Below are positions 26,585 through 37,527 of a stretch of DNA of 37,686 bases, in pieces. Under the pieces are notes generated by a model that was not told the origin of the DNA, ran no database searches, and saw only the letters and a list, made by a program, of their open reading frames with translations. Position numbers and translations under genes: made by a program. Location: contig NZ_LMER01000003.1 of NCBI RefSeq assembly GCF_001426435.1, positions 60,563 to 98,248 on the forward strand, in the 5' to 3' direction. Numbering within the stretch: the stretch's first letter is position 1; each line of letters starts with the position of its first letter. Source of the DNA: Angustibacter sp. Root456 (GTDB lineage Bacteria; Actinomycetota; Actinomycetes; Actinomycetales; Angustibacteraceae).

Positions 26585-26749
26585 TCAGTTGCCCTCGGCA
26601 TCGAGGGCTGGCGTCGCGGGATCGGCTTGGCTCGCCCTGATCGCCGCGACCTCCGCGTCGCTGAGGTCGGGGTCGTCCGGCGGGTCGTCACCGACGTCGA
26701 CGTCTTCGCCGTCGAACAGCTCGCTGGGGCCGGTCTCGGTGTCCTTCAT
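26585..26749 (-). CDS. 54-residue acidic protein coupled to the hydrolase gene
   Basis: A 54-residue, Cys-free and very acidic protein: MKDTETGPSELFDGEDVDVG, then DDPPDDPDLSDAEVAAIRAS and a short tail. It has about 17 Asp/Glu and only two or three basic residues, and no membrane segment or signal. The middle part could form one short helix (DAEVAAIRAS). The ATG has GAGGTGAT just upstream, a good ribosome site, which is strong evidence that it is translated. The next gene starts 1 nt after its stop. No known family is recognised. Roles as a partner, inhibitor or immunity factor for the hydrolase are guesses from the coupling. Confidence 0.6.
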   Translation of the reverse strand: MKDTETGPSELFDGEDVDVGDDPPDDPDLSDAEVAAIRASQADPATPALDAEGN

Positions 26750-26772
26750 GGCGATCACCTCAGACCCATGGT

Positions 26773-26831
26773 GGCGTCGCGACGCCGGGCTGTCTGCGTT
26801 ACGGCCCAACGATCTCAGCCGACGTCGCGAC
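26773..26831. promoter_or_regulatory. Paired GTCGCGAC palindromes upstream of the acidic-protein gene
   Basis: The 98-nt gap between the GerMN gene and the acidic-protein gene holds a perfect 14-bp palindrome GGCGTCGCGACGCC (26773-26786) and a second copy of its core GTCGCGAC at 26824-26831, with the cores 48 bp apart. No clear -10/-35 pair is seen. They may be operator sites. Confidence 0.35.
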
Positions 26832-26847
26832 ACTTCGGACGAACCGC

Positions 26848-27927
26848 TCAGCGGACGACGAAGGTGCGAGTGTCCTCTCGGTCGGGCCCGCTGCCCGAGG
26901 CCGGTGCCTCGTACGCCCGGAAGGTGTAGGTGCCCGGGGCCAGCGACCCGAGGGCCACCTGCCAGGTGCCCCGCTGCGGGCAGCCGCTGCTGGCGGTGGT
27001 GTGACCGGTCGACACCGTGACGTCGCCTCGCGTCAGCTCCCACGAGAGGGCGGCCTCGAAGACGCACGCCGATCCGTGCACGGTCACCGGTGAGCCGACG
27101 GCCTGACCCTCGTCGGGGACCTCGACCCAGACCGAGCCGAGGACCTCGTAGCTCGGGGTCGTCCGGTGCACGACGCCTCCCACCGGCTCGTGCCCGAAGA
27201 GCGTGCCGGGTGCGCCGTCGATGAGCACCCGGACACCGAGGTGGGCGTCCTGCGTGACGGCGCTCGCCGTCCACACCAGCTGCTGCACGGCGAGCCGCGC
27301 CTGCTCGGCGGTTCGTCCCCCGGCCTGTGCTTCGCCCGCCGGGACGTCGACGGTCACGACGTCGGCCGAGCGGGTGACCTTCAGCGGTTCGGTGCGAGGC
27401 AGCCACGGGGAGGTGAGGTCGGGGTCGCCCACCGCCTGGTTCATCGTCGCCTCGTCCAGAGCCAGCTGCAGCCGCGCCGCCGTCGTGTCGGCGAGGGTGC
27501 GGCGGTGGAACTCGCGGAACAGCGCCCACCGGTCGCCGTCGCGGCCGAGGTAGTAGACCGGAAGCACGGCCGTGGCCGGCTGGCCGTCCGCGGTGGTTGG
27601 TGCAGTCGTCGCGTTCGTGCTCGCCGGAGAGGACGCGGGAGTGCTGACCTGTGTCGTCCGCGACCCGCCGCTGGGCGTCACGTCGTCGCGGCCGGTGCCG
27701 AGCAGCTGGGAGCCGACGGCGGCCAGCGTCGCGACGGCGGCGACCGCGGCCACGGCAGCCGGCCACCTCGTGCGCCGGGCCGCACGCCGGCGGACGTCGT
27801 CCAGCCGGTCTCGAGGCTCGACGGACGCGGCGTCGTCGGCGAGGGCTCGCTGCAGCGCCGCGGCGGTCGGGTCGTCGTCCGGCGCCGGAAGTCCGCTCAG
27901 GCTGGTGGGATCGTGGTCGCGGCTCAT
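26848..27927 (-). CDS. Membrane-anchored GerMN–Gmad2 domain protein, likely partner of the sigma factor
   Basis: A 359-residue protein. It has a cytoplasmic N-terminus (about 55 residues, with RLDDVRRRAARR, similar to the small cytoplasmic parts of anti-sigma-like proteins), one membrane helix at about 56-76, a Thr/Ser-rich linker, a GerMN domain at about 120-245 (VLPVYYLGRDGDRWALFREF … VTRSADVVTVDVP … AEQARLAVQQLVWTASAV) and a C-terminal Gmad2 Ig-like domain at about 260-358 (SPVTVHGSACVFEAALSWELT … LAPGTYTFRAYEAP). The outer domains sense or bind something outside the cell. Its ATG overlaps the sigma factor stop (ATGA), so the pair is coupled; it may regulate the sigma factor, although no zinc anti-sigma motif is seen. 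Confidence 0.8.
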   Translation of the reverse strand: MSRDHDPTSLSGLPAPDDDPTAAALQRALADDAASVEPRDRLDDVRRRAARRTRWPAAVAAVAAVATLAAVGSQLLGTGRDDVTPSGGSRTTQVSTPASSPASTNATTAPTTADGQPATAVLPVYYLGRDGDRWALFREFHRRTLADTTAARLQLALDEATMNQAVGDPDLTSPWLPRTEPLKVTRSADVVTVDVPAGEAQAGGRTAEQARLAVQQLVWTASAVTQDAHLGVRVLIDGAPGTLFGHEPVGGVVHRTTPSYEVLGSVWVEVPDEGQAVGSPVTVHGSACVFEAALSWELTRGDVTVSTGHTTASSGCPQRGTWQVALGSLAPGTYTFRAYEAPASGSGPDREDTRTFVVR

Positions 27928-28565
27928 GGCTGCGGCTCCTCGGGAGGCTGGGGGGCGTCGCCGGACGCACCCTGGACGGCCAGGGCCCGGCGCAGCGCCG
28001 CCAGGCCGCGGTGGGCGTGGCTCTTGACCGCACCCGGGCTGATCTGGAGGGTCCGCGCGATCTCCTGCTCGGACAGGTCGAGGTGGTAACGCAGGACGAG
28101 CACCTCGCGCTGGCGCTGGGGCAGTGCCAGCAACGTGGCGGTGACGGCGCGGTGCTCTGCACCCGCGACCACGAGGTCCTCGGCGCTCGGGTGCACCCAC
28201 TCACCTCGCGGTGCCGGGTCGAGCCGCGTCGGCCCGCCGGACGCCGTCCACCGGTCGCGCACCGCGCGCCGGCGGTGCGCCGTGCGCGACCCGTTGACCA
28301 CGCAGGTGCGCAGGTAGGCGAGTGCCTGGTCGGGCTGGTCGAGGCGCGCCCAGCGCCGGTGCATGCTGACGAACGCGTCCTGCGCGACGTCCTCGGCCAC
28401 GGCCTGGTCGCGCACGAGCAGGAACGCCAGCCGCACGAGCGAGCGCCAGTGCGCCCGGTAGAGCTCCGTCAGCGCCTCGTCGGCCGACCACCGCGAGGCG
28501 TCGTCGAGGCCGGCGCGCGGGTCGGGGGACGTCACGCTCACCACCTCTCGCTGGACGATCTCCAT
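27924..28565 (-). CDS. ECF (SigE-family) RNA polymerase sigma factor
   Basis: A 213-residue extracytoplasmic-function sigma factor. Region 2 is visible as ELYRAHWRSLVRLAFLLVRDQAVAEDVAQDAFVSMHRRW and region 4 as LLALPQRQREVLVLRYHLDLSEQEIARTLQISPGAVKSHAHRGLAALRR, with the recognition helix in the last part. The C-terminus is a short Pro-rich tail. It resembles the actinobacterial SigE-family group. ATG at 28565 lacks a Shine-Dalgarno sequence; GTG at 28535 (MTSPDPRAG…) is preceded by GAGAGG and is an equally good start. It is coupled to the GerMN–Gmad2 gene. What signal releases it is not shown by the sequence. Confidence 0.88.
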   Translation of the reverse strand: MEIVQREVVSVTSPDPRAGLDDASRWSADEALTELYRAHWRSLVRLAFLLVRDQAVAEDVAQDAFVSMHRRWARLDQPDQALAYLRTCVVNGSRTAHRRRAVRDRWTASGGPTRLDPAPRGEWVHPSAEDLVVAGAEHRAVTATLLALPQRQREVLVLRYHLDLSEQEIARTLQISPGAVKSHAHRGLAALRRALAVQGASGDAPQPPEEPQP

Positions 28566-28622
28566 GCAGTCTGCACGCGCGAGGTACGCCGGGGGTTTAC
28601 CCCGGCGCGGCGTGGGTTTCGC

Positions 28623-28628
28623 TAGCCT
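28623..28628 (+). promoter_or_regulatory. -10 hexamer of the HIT gene
   Basis: TAGCCT fits TANNNT and ends 8 nt before the GTG at 28636, so this transcript is probably leaderless too. The 70-nt divergent region serves the sigma factor on the other strand. Confidence 0.45.
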
Positions 28629-28635
28629 CGGGACC

Positions 28636-29001
28636 GTGAGCCAGACCACCCCGACACCGCACGATCCCGAGTGCGTGTTCTGCCGCATCGCGACGGGTGA
28701 GATCCCGGCCACGATCGTCGCGCAGGACGACCACGCCATCGCCTTTCGCGACCTCGAGCCGCAGGCGCCGTTGCACGTGCTCGTGATCCCCCGCGCGCAC
28801 TACCAGGACGTCGGGGCGCTGGCTCACGGCGACCCGGACGCGCTGGTGGCCGTCACCCGGCTCGCGGCGCAGGTGGCGGCGGACGAGAACGGCGGCCAGT
28901 TCCGTTTCGTCTTCAACAGCGGACCGCAGGCCCACCAGAGCGTCTTCCACGCGCACGGCCACGTGATCGGTGGTCGCGACATGACGTGGCCGCCCGGGTG
29001 A
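28636..29001 (+). CDS. HIT-family nucleotide hydrolase/transferase
   Basis: A 121-residue HIT protein. It begins CVFCRIATGEIPATIV (residues 13-28), and the histidine triad HAHGH lies at 105-109 within VFHAHGHVIGG, giving the catalytic His. HIT enzymes of this type hydrolyse nucleoside phosphoramidates and similar compounds. Length is normal. GTG is used as the start, behind a leaderless-type -10 box. HIT genes often lie between rsmE and phoH in Actinobacteria; here a minus-strand block separates it from rsmE. Its stop overlaps the next start as GTGA. Confidence 0.92.
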   Translation: MSQTTPTPHDPECVFCRIATGEIPATIVAQDDHAIAFRDLEPQAPLHVLVIPRAHYQDVGALAHGDPDALVAVTRLAAQVAADENGGQFRFVFNSGPQAHQSVFHAHGHVIGGRDMTWPPG

Positions 29002-30398
29002 GCGGCGAGCGGGTTCCTGAACTGCCCGACCAGCTCGCGAACACGCTGCGGCGCAAGGTCTCGGGCGCTCAACGCGACTGGCGCGCGCCGTCCGTTGTGG
29101 CCCGGGTCGTGCGCCGCGGCGCCGTGCAGCTCGACGCCTTCGCAGGAGCCGCCGACCTCGGCGCCGACGGCCTCGCCGACCCCGCGCTGCTGAGCGCCGG
29201 TGCCGACGTCCAGTACCGCATGGGCTCGATCACCAAGACCTTCACGGCTGCGCTCGTGCTGCAGGCCCGCGACGAGGGCCTGCTCGACCTCGACGACGAG
29301 GTCGGCGCCCACCTCGACGTGCCGGCACACGGGGGCGCCACGCTGCGCCGCATGCTGTGCCACCTGTCGGGACTGCAGCGCGAACCGGTCGGCGAGGTGT
29401 GGGAGACGCTGCGCGGCCCCGACCTCGACGCCCTGCTCGCCGACCTGGCTCAGGCCGAGGCCGTGCTCTCACCCCAGGAGCGCTGGCACTACTCCAACCT
29501 CGCCTTCGCGCTGCTGGGCCAGGTGGTCGCGGCACGACGCGGCGCGCCGTGGGCCACGGTGCTGCACGAGCGGCTGCTGGAGCCCTTGGGGCTGCGGCGC
29601 ACGACCACCGCACCCACCGCTCCGGTGGCGCGCGGCTACTTCGTCGACCCGTACGCCGACCGGCTGCACCCCGAGCCGCTGTTCCCCGGTCACGCCTTCG
29701 CCCCCGCCGCCGAGCTGTGGACGACCGTCGCCGACCTCGCCACCTGGGGCGCCTTCTGGGCCGAGCCCGACCCCGCGGTGCTCGCCCCGGCCACCGTCGC
29801 CGAGATGACGCACCTGCACGCGATGGCCGACCTGCAGCAGTGGACCCTCGGCTGGGGTCTCGGTCTGATGCTGCACCGCCGTGGTGAGCGGATGCTCGTG
29901 GGCCACGACGGTGCCATGCCGGGGTTCCTGGCCAGCCTGGTGATCGAGCGCGGCAGCGGCCTGGTGGTCGCCGTGCTGACGAACACCAGCCGGGCGGCCG
30001 ACCCGGCGTCCCTGGCGCTCGACCTCGCCGAGACCGTGCTCGACGCCGTGCCCGACGAGCCGCAGCCGTGGCGTCCTGGCGCGCCGGTGCCTGCCGACGT
30101 CGAGCCCTTGCTCGGCACCTGGTGGGCCGAGGGCATCGAGTACGCCGCGTCATGGCGCGCGGGCAGTGAGCCCGACGTCGACGGCGCCGAGGGCGGTCAC
30201 CTCGAGCTGCGTGCTGTGGCCGCCCCGCCGAGCAAGCCGCCCGCCGTGCTGCGGCGCGAGGGGGAGCGGTGGCGGGTGGCGTCTGGCCGCGAGCAGGGAG
30301 AGGTGCTGCGCGTCGTCCGCGATGCGTCGGGCGCGCCGACGCGGCTGTACTGGGCGACGTACCCGATGACCCGCCGGCCGCTGCCGTTCGGTCAGTAG
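28998..30398 (+). CDS. Serine beta-lactamase-like hydrolase (class C/esterase type)
   Basis: A 466-residue protein of the beta-lactamase/penicillin-binding-protein-like superfamily. The nucleophile motif SITK is at residues 77-80, the YSN motif lies near residue 163, and HDG near 304 (VGHDGAMPG). No signal peptide is present, so it probably acts in the cytoplasm as an esterase or peptidase rather than as a periplasmic antibiotic-degrading enzyme. The C-terminal 120 residues form an extra beta-rich domain of the type found after such hydrolases. GTG at 28998 overlaps the HIT stop by 4 nt, so the two are translationally coupled. Substrate unknown. Confidence 0.85.
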   Translation: MSGERVPELPDQLANTLRRKVSGAQRDWRAPSVVARVVRRGAVQLDAFAGAADLGADGLADPALLSAGADVQYRMGSITKTFTAALVLQARDEGLLDLDDEVGAHLDVPAHGGATLRRMLCHLSGLQREPVGEVWETLRGPDLDALLADLAQAEAVLSPQERWHYSNLAFALLGQVVAARRGAPWATVLHERLLEPLGLRRTTTAPTAPVARGYFVDPYADRLHPEPLFPGHAFAPAAELWTTVADLATWGAFWAEPDPAVLAPATVAEMTHLHAMADLQQWTLGWGLGLMLHRRGERMLVGHDGAMPGFLASLVIERGSGLVVAVLTNTSRAADPASLALDLAETVLDAVPDEPQPWRPGAPVPADVEPLLGTWWAEGIEYAASWRAGSEPDVDGAEGGHLELRAVAAPPSKPPAVLRREGERWRVASGREQGEVLRVVRDASGAPTRLYWATYPMTRRPLPFGQ

Positions 30399-30443
30399 CG
30401 TCAGGAGGGGGCAAACCGGGTGGGGGGTGTCGGCGTCCGCGGC

Positions 30444-30449
30444 TACGAT
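30444..30449 (+). promoter_or_regulatory. Possible -10 box of the phoH operon
   Basis: TACGAT fits TANNNT in the 103-nt gap before phoH and would give a leader of about 45 nt ending in a good ribosome site region (GAAGGGG at 30472). No convincing -35 box is seen. The gap holds no other gene. Confidence 0.35.
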
Positions 30450-30501
30450 GATCGGGTCCCGACCACCGCAGCGAAGGGGTTGCAGGCCGCGCAGGCCGCC
30501 C

Positions 30502-31577
<1,076 letters not shown>

Positions 31578-31581
<4 letters not shown>

Positions 31582-32045
31582 GCATCGAGGTCAACAACGA
31601 GACCAGCTTCGAGTGCGACGAGCGCGAGCTGGTGCTGCTCGCCCGCCACGTCCTCGACGCGATGCGCGTGCACCCGCAGGCCGAGCTGTCGATCGTGCTC
31701 GTCGACGAGCCGGCGATGGAACGGCTCCACGTGCAGTGGATGGACCTGCCCGGCCCCACCGACGTGATGAGCTTCCCGATGGACGAGCTGCGACCGGGCA
31801 GCGACGACGAGGAGCCCGAGCCGGGCCTGCTCGGTGACGTCGTCCTGTGCCCGTCCGTGGCGCACAAGCAGGCGGCCGAGGCCGGCCACACCACGGCCGA
31901 GGAGCTGCTGCTGCTCACCACCCACGGCATCTTGCACCTGCTGGGCTTCGACCACGCGGAGCCGGACGAGGAGAAGCAGATGTTCGAGCTGCAGCGCCGG
32001 CTGCTGCTCACGTTCCTGGCCGAGCGAGGTCGCCCCACCTCATGA
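31578..32045 (+). CDS. ybeY: Endoribonuclease YbeY (rRNA maturation factor)
   Basis: A 155-residue metal-dependent RNase for 16S rRNA 3'-end maturation and ribosome quality control. The zinc motif [11 protein letters not shown] is at about residues 116-126 and holds all three His ligands. Upstream are the conserved [12 protein letters not shown]-like segment and [11 protein letters not shown]. The gene starts inside the stop of phoH and its stop overlaps the start of the CBS-domain gene, so it lies in the middle of a coupled chain. Confidence 0.95.
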
Positions 32046-33364
32046 GCGCCTCCGACGTGCGCCTCGCGCTCGCCGTCGTCCTGCTCGTCGTGCTCGCGGC
32101 TGCCCTCGCGGCAGCGGAGGCGTCCATCTCGCGCGTCAGCCGGCTGCGCGCGGAGCACCTGGTCGACGAGGGGCGTCGCGGCGCCGGCTCGCTGCTGCAG
32201 GTGACGACCGCGAGTGCGCCGTACCTGTCGGTGTCGACGTTCGTGCGCGTGGTCTGCGAGTCGTTCGCCGCCGTCTTCGTCACCATCATGGCCACGCGCG
32301 CGTTCGAACGGCAGTGGGTCGCGCTGCTCGTCGCCGCAGCCGTCATGGTGGTCGCGTCGTTCGTGCTCGTCGGCGTCAGCCCGCGCACGCTCGGCCGCCA
32401 GCACTCGGAGGTGGTCGCCCTCGTGGCGGCACCGGTGCTGGTGATGCTGGCCCGGCTGCTCGGCCCCCTGGCCCGCCTCCTGGTGACCATCGGCAACGCC
32501 GTGACACCCGGTCGCGGCTACCGGGACGGGCCGTTCGCCAACGAGGCCGAGCTGCGCGAGCTGCTCGACCTGGCCGGGGAGAACGCCGTGATCGAGGCCG
32601 ACGAGCAGGAGATGCTGCACTCGGTGTTCGAGCTCGGCGACACCATCGTGCGCGAGGTGATGGTGCCGCGCACCGACATGGTCACCATCGAGCAGGACAA
32701 GGTGCTGCGCCAGGCGCTGTCGCTGTTCCTGCGCTCGGGCTTCTCGCGCATCCCCGTGGTGGGCGACGGCGGCGCCGACGACGTGCTCGGCATGCTCTAC
32801 CTCAAGGACGTCACGCGCCGCGTCTACAGCGACGCCGCCTCGGAGCAGTCGGTGCCCGTGACCGTGGTGATGCGCCCCGTGCTCTACGTGCCCGAGAGCA
32901 AGCCGGTCGACGACCTGATGCGCGAGATGCAGCGCGACCAGACGCACGTCGCGATCGTCGTCGACGAGTACGGCGGCACCGCCGGCCTGGTCACCATCGA
33001 GGACGTGCTCGAGGAGATCGTCGGCGAGATCACCGACGAGTACGACCGCGAGGACGCCGCGGTCGAGCGGCTCGACGACGGCAGCGTGCGGGTGCGCTCG
33101 ACCCTGCACGTCGACGAGCTCGGTGAGCTGTTCGGTCTCGAGCTCGACGACGAGGACGTCGACACGGTGGGCGGCCTGCTGTCGAAGGCGCTGGGGCGCG
33201 TGCCCATCCCGGGAGCGCAGGCGGTGGTCGAGGGACTCGAGCTGACGGCGGAGCGGCCGGCGGGGCGGCGGCACCGGATCGCCACGGTGGTCGTGCGCGA
33301 CGTCCGTGAGGAGATGGCTGAGCTCGCGCGGGGCGCCGAGAGCGACGAGCAGGCACCGCAGTGA
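32042..33364 (+). CDS. CNNM/CorC-type CBS domain membrane protein (hemolysin C-like)
   Basis: A 440-residue protein with a DUF21/CNNM membrane domain (about residues 1-165, three to four helices), a paired CBS domain (about 190-320, with [37 protein letters not shown] and [29 protein letters not shown]) and a C-terminal CorC_HlyC transporter-associated domain. Proteins of this family are linked to magnesium and cobalt export; the CBS pair senses nucleotides. ATG overlaps the ybeY stop. In most Actinobacteria this gene directly precedes cdd or era; here an EamA gene comes in between. Confidence 0.92.
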   Translation: MSASDVRLALAVVLLVVLAAALAAAEASISRVSRLRAEHLVDEGRRGAGSLLQVTTASAPYLSVSTFVRVVCESFAAVFVTIMATRAFERQWVALLVAAAVMVVASFVLVGVSPRTLGRQHSEVVALVAAPVLVMLARLLGPLARLLVTIGNAVTPGRGYRDGPFANEAELRELLDLAGENAVIEADEQEMLHSVFELGDTIVREVMVPRTDMVTIEQDKVLRQALSLFLRSGFSRIPVVGDGGADDVLGMLYLKDVTRRVYSDAASEQSVPVTVVMRPVLYVPESKPVDDLMREMQRDQTHVAIVVDEYGGTAGLVTIEDVLEEIVGEITDEYDREDAAVERLDDGSVRVRSTLHVDELGELFGLELDDEDVDTVGGLLSKALGRVPIPGAQAVVEGLELTAERPAGRRHRIATVVVRDVREEMAELARGAESDEQAPQ

Positions 33365-34259
33365 CGGCGGACGCCGGGCGTCCCGCCCGCGGCGGCCTGC
33401 TCGTGCTCGCCGCTGCGGCGCTGTTCGGCACGATCGGCACCGCGCGCGTGCTCGGCCCCGACGCCCCGGCTGCCTCGGTGGGCGCGGCTCGGCTCGTGGT
33501 GGCCGCGCTGCTGCTGGTCGCGTTCGCCTGGCCGCACCTGCGCGGCGGAGGCGCGACGGCTGAGCTGCGCCGCCCCGCCACCGTGGTCGCCGGCGTGGCC
33601 CAGGCGGCGTTCCAGGTGACGTTCCTCGCGGCGGTGGTGCTCACCGGCGTCGCCGTGGGCACGCTCGTGGCGATCGGCTCGGCCCCGCTGTTCGCCGGCC
33701 TCATCTCCCGGCGGGTGAGCGCGCGGTGGGCGATCGCCACGGCGCTCGCGGTGGTCGGGCTGCTGTTGCTCGTGCTCGGCGGCGGTGCCGCGCGGCTGAC
33801 GCTCGGCGGCACGCTGCTGGCTCTGGGCGCCGGGCTGTCGTACGCGACCTACACCGTGGCCACGGGACGCGCGGTGGCCAGCGGAGCGGTTCCGGCCGTC
33901 ACCACCGCAGTGGCCTTCACCGTCGCCGCGGTCGTGCTGCTGCCGGCCCTGGCCCTCACCGACCTGCACTGGCTCGCCACGCCGTCGGGGCTGCTCATGG
34001 CGGTCTACCTGGGCCTGGTGCCGACGGCGCTGGCGTACCGGCTGTTCGCCGCCGGGCTGCGCAGCGTCGCGGCATCGGTGGCCTCGACGATCGGGCTGGC
34101 CGAGCCGGTCGTGGCCGCGCTGCTCGGCGTGCTGGTGCTGGGCGAGCGGCTGTCGGCGCTGGGTTGGCTCGGTGCCGTGCTCGTGCTGCTCGCGCTCGCG
34201 CTGGCGGCCCGACGTCCCGCGGCACCCCGAGCATCGCCCGAGCCTGCGACACTGGGTGG

Positions 34260-34263
<4 letters not shown>
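33361..34263 (+). CDS. EamA/DMT-family transporter
   Basis: A 300-residue exporter of the drug/metabolite transporter superfamily. Ten hydrophobic segments and two EamA halves can be seen: LAAAALFGTIGTARVLGP … and, in the second half, LALGAGLSYATYTVATGRAVASG … PTALAYRLFAAGLRSVAASVASTIGLAEPVVAALLGVLVLGERLS. The latter is the usual conserved end. The substrate is unknown; amino acids or small metabolites are common. It starts GTGA-overlapping the preceding gene and its stop overlaps the era ATG, so it is fully embedded in the operon. Confidence 0.9.
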
Positions 34264-36273
<2,010 letters not shown>

Positions 36274-36288
36274 GCTGCGGCTGCGTCG

Positions 36289-36761
36289 GTGCCGCCGCTG
36301 CACGCTGACGAGCTGCTGCTCGACCTGTCGCTCGTGCGCCGGCTCGTCGATACGCAGTGCCCCGCCTGGGCCGATCTCGAGCTGAGGACGGCGGACGACT
36401 CGGGCGGCCTGGCTGCCCATGGTGAGCCGGGCCGTGGGCGTCCGGGTGCCGGAGGTGGTGCACCTCGGCGAGCCGGCCCTGGGCTACCCGGAGCGGTGGT
36501 CGGTCACCACGTGGTCGCCGGGGCGCCGCGCCAGCAGCTGGCCGACGACCTCGCGCGCGGTGTGAGACCAGGCCTGCGGGGCCTCGCGCAGCCGCGAGCC
36601 GAGCACCGCCGCCTGGTACCACGCCGACCTGCCAGTCGAGAAGGGCCTTCCGTCGCGCGATGGACGTCGACGACGCCGGCTGGGCCGTCTCGCGCGGCTG
36701 GGCGGTCTTCATCGCGATGATGACGTTCCCGTACTACGGCACGTCCATGCCGGGTCGGTAG
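36289..36761 (+). pseudogene. Decayed aminoglycoside/choline phosphotransferase-family gene (second)
   Basis: The region fills the gap between asd and the DinB-like gene. Family-like pieces occur in order but in different frames: MPPLHADELLLDLSLVRRLV and PAWADLELR at the start; VPEVVHLGEPALGYPERWSV then TTWSPG in a second frame around 36445-36525; LADDLAR in another near 36538; and AMDVDDAGWAVSRGWAVF followed by MMTFPYYGT at the end. The last is a close match to the family C-terminus. The distances are far too short for a complete ~290-residue kinase, so both deletions and frameshifts have occurred. It ends in the TAG at 36759-36761, which is also part of the next gene's -10 hexamer. Confidence 0.7.
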
Positions 36762-36764
36762 GGT
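36759..36764 (+). promoter_or_regulatory. -10 hexamer of the putative leaderless DinB-like gene promoter
   Basis: TAGGGT fits TANNNT and ends 7 nt before the GTG at 36771. Its first three bases are the stop codon of the preceding pseudogene. The hexamer and spacer are nearly the same as before the PemK/MazF-type gene. Confidence 0.5.
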
Positions 36765-36770
36765 GCGCCG

Positions 36771-37289
36771 GTGGGTGAACCCGGGATCAGCGAAGTCGAC
36801 CGCCTCCAGTACTTCCTGGATCAGCAGCGTCAGGCCGTCCTGGCCATCATCGAGGGCCTCGACGAGGCGCAGCTGCACGCCGCCGTGCTGCCGTCCGGCT
36901 GGACGCCCATCGGTCTGGTGCTGCACCTCGCCGGGGCGGAGGCGATGTGGTTCCAGCGAGTCGCAGCGGGCACGCAGCCGACCGTGACATGGACGGACGG
37001 CGTCGTGGATCCGCCCTACGACCCGGATGCGGCGTTCGTCACGCAGCACGACAGCGCCGCCGTCATCGAGCACTACCGGGCGCAGTGCAGGATCTCGGAC
37101 GAGATCTTGCGTTCCCGCGGCCTCGACACGTCTCTGCCGGGACAGCACGGAATCCCGTGGCCGGATGAGCCCATCACGGACCTGCGCTGGGTGGCGCTGC
37201 ACCTGATCGAGGAGACCGCCCGCCACGCCGGGCACCTTGACGCGGCGCGCGAGCTGCTGGACGGCCGGACCGGGCTCGGCCCCCGCTAG
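36771..37289 (+). CDS. DinB/DUF664 family protein
   Basis: A 172-residue protein of the DinB-like four-helix-bundle superfamily (DUF664/mycothiol-dependent type). It begins EVDRLQYFLDQQRQAVLAIIEGLDEAQL, with the metal-site His in LVLHLAGAEAMWF (about residue 51-52) and the second pair in HLIEETARHAGHLDAARELLDG, where the last two His (near 154 and 157) complete the site. Many members are thiol-dependent enzymes, with mycothiol as a typical cofactor in Actinobacteria; the particular reaction cannot be given. GTG start behind a leaderless-type -10 box. Confidence 0.85.
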   Translation: MGEPGISEVDRLQYFLDQQRQAVLAIIEGLDEAQLHAAVLPSGWTPIGLVLHLAGAEAMWFQRVAAGTQPTVTWTDGVVDPPYDPDAAFVTQHDSAAVIEHYRAQCRISDEILRSRGLDTSLPGQHGIPWPDEPITDLRWVALHLIEETARHAGHLDAARELLDGRTGLGPR

Positions 37290-37303
37290 GTGTCGGCAGT
37301 GCC

Positions 37304-37527
37304 TTACTGGACGAGCAGGCAGAACGGGTGGCCCGCCGGGTGAGGGTGACGTGCTTGATCACCTCGCCACGGCACAGCGGCACCACCAGGCCGATTGCCG
37401 CTCCCACCGGGCGCACGCCAGCCTCCGGCGGCGGCGGATCCCCCAGCGGCAACGCCGAACAGCTGCCCAGGGTCAGCACGCAGAGCAGAAGGCTGCTTCC
37501 TCGCCAGGCGCGCAGAGACGTCCGCAT
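37304..37527 (-). pseudogene. Lipoprotein-like remnant
   Basis: From the ATG at 37527 the minus strand reads a basic start (MRTSLRAWRG), a hydrophobic core (SSLLLCVLTLGSC) and a lipobox LGSC, then SALPLGDPPPPE, GLVVPLCRGEVIKHVTLTR and a continuing frame that runs on past 37289 into the DinB-like gene before it stops at 37174. The 3' part in another frame ends with GHPFCLLVQ and a stop at 37304, which would be a better end, so a frameshift near the 3' end is likely. A short intact lipoprotein gene is the alternative. The rest of 37290-37686 (about 400 nt) shows no other gene; an ATG at 37630 with GAAGGGAG upstream opens a short frame of unclear value. Confidence 0.35.
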
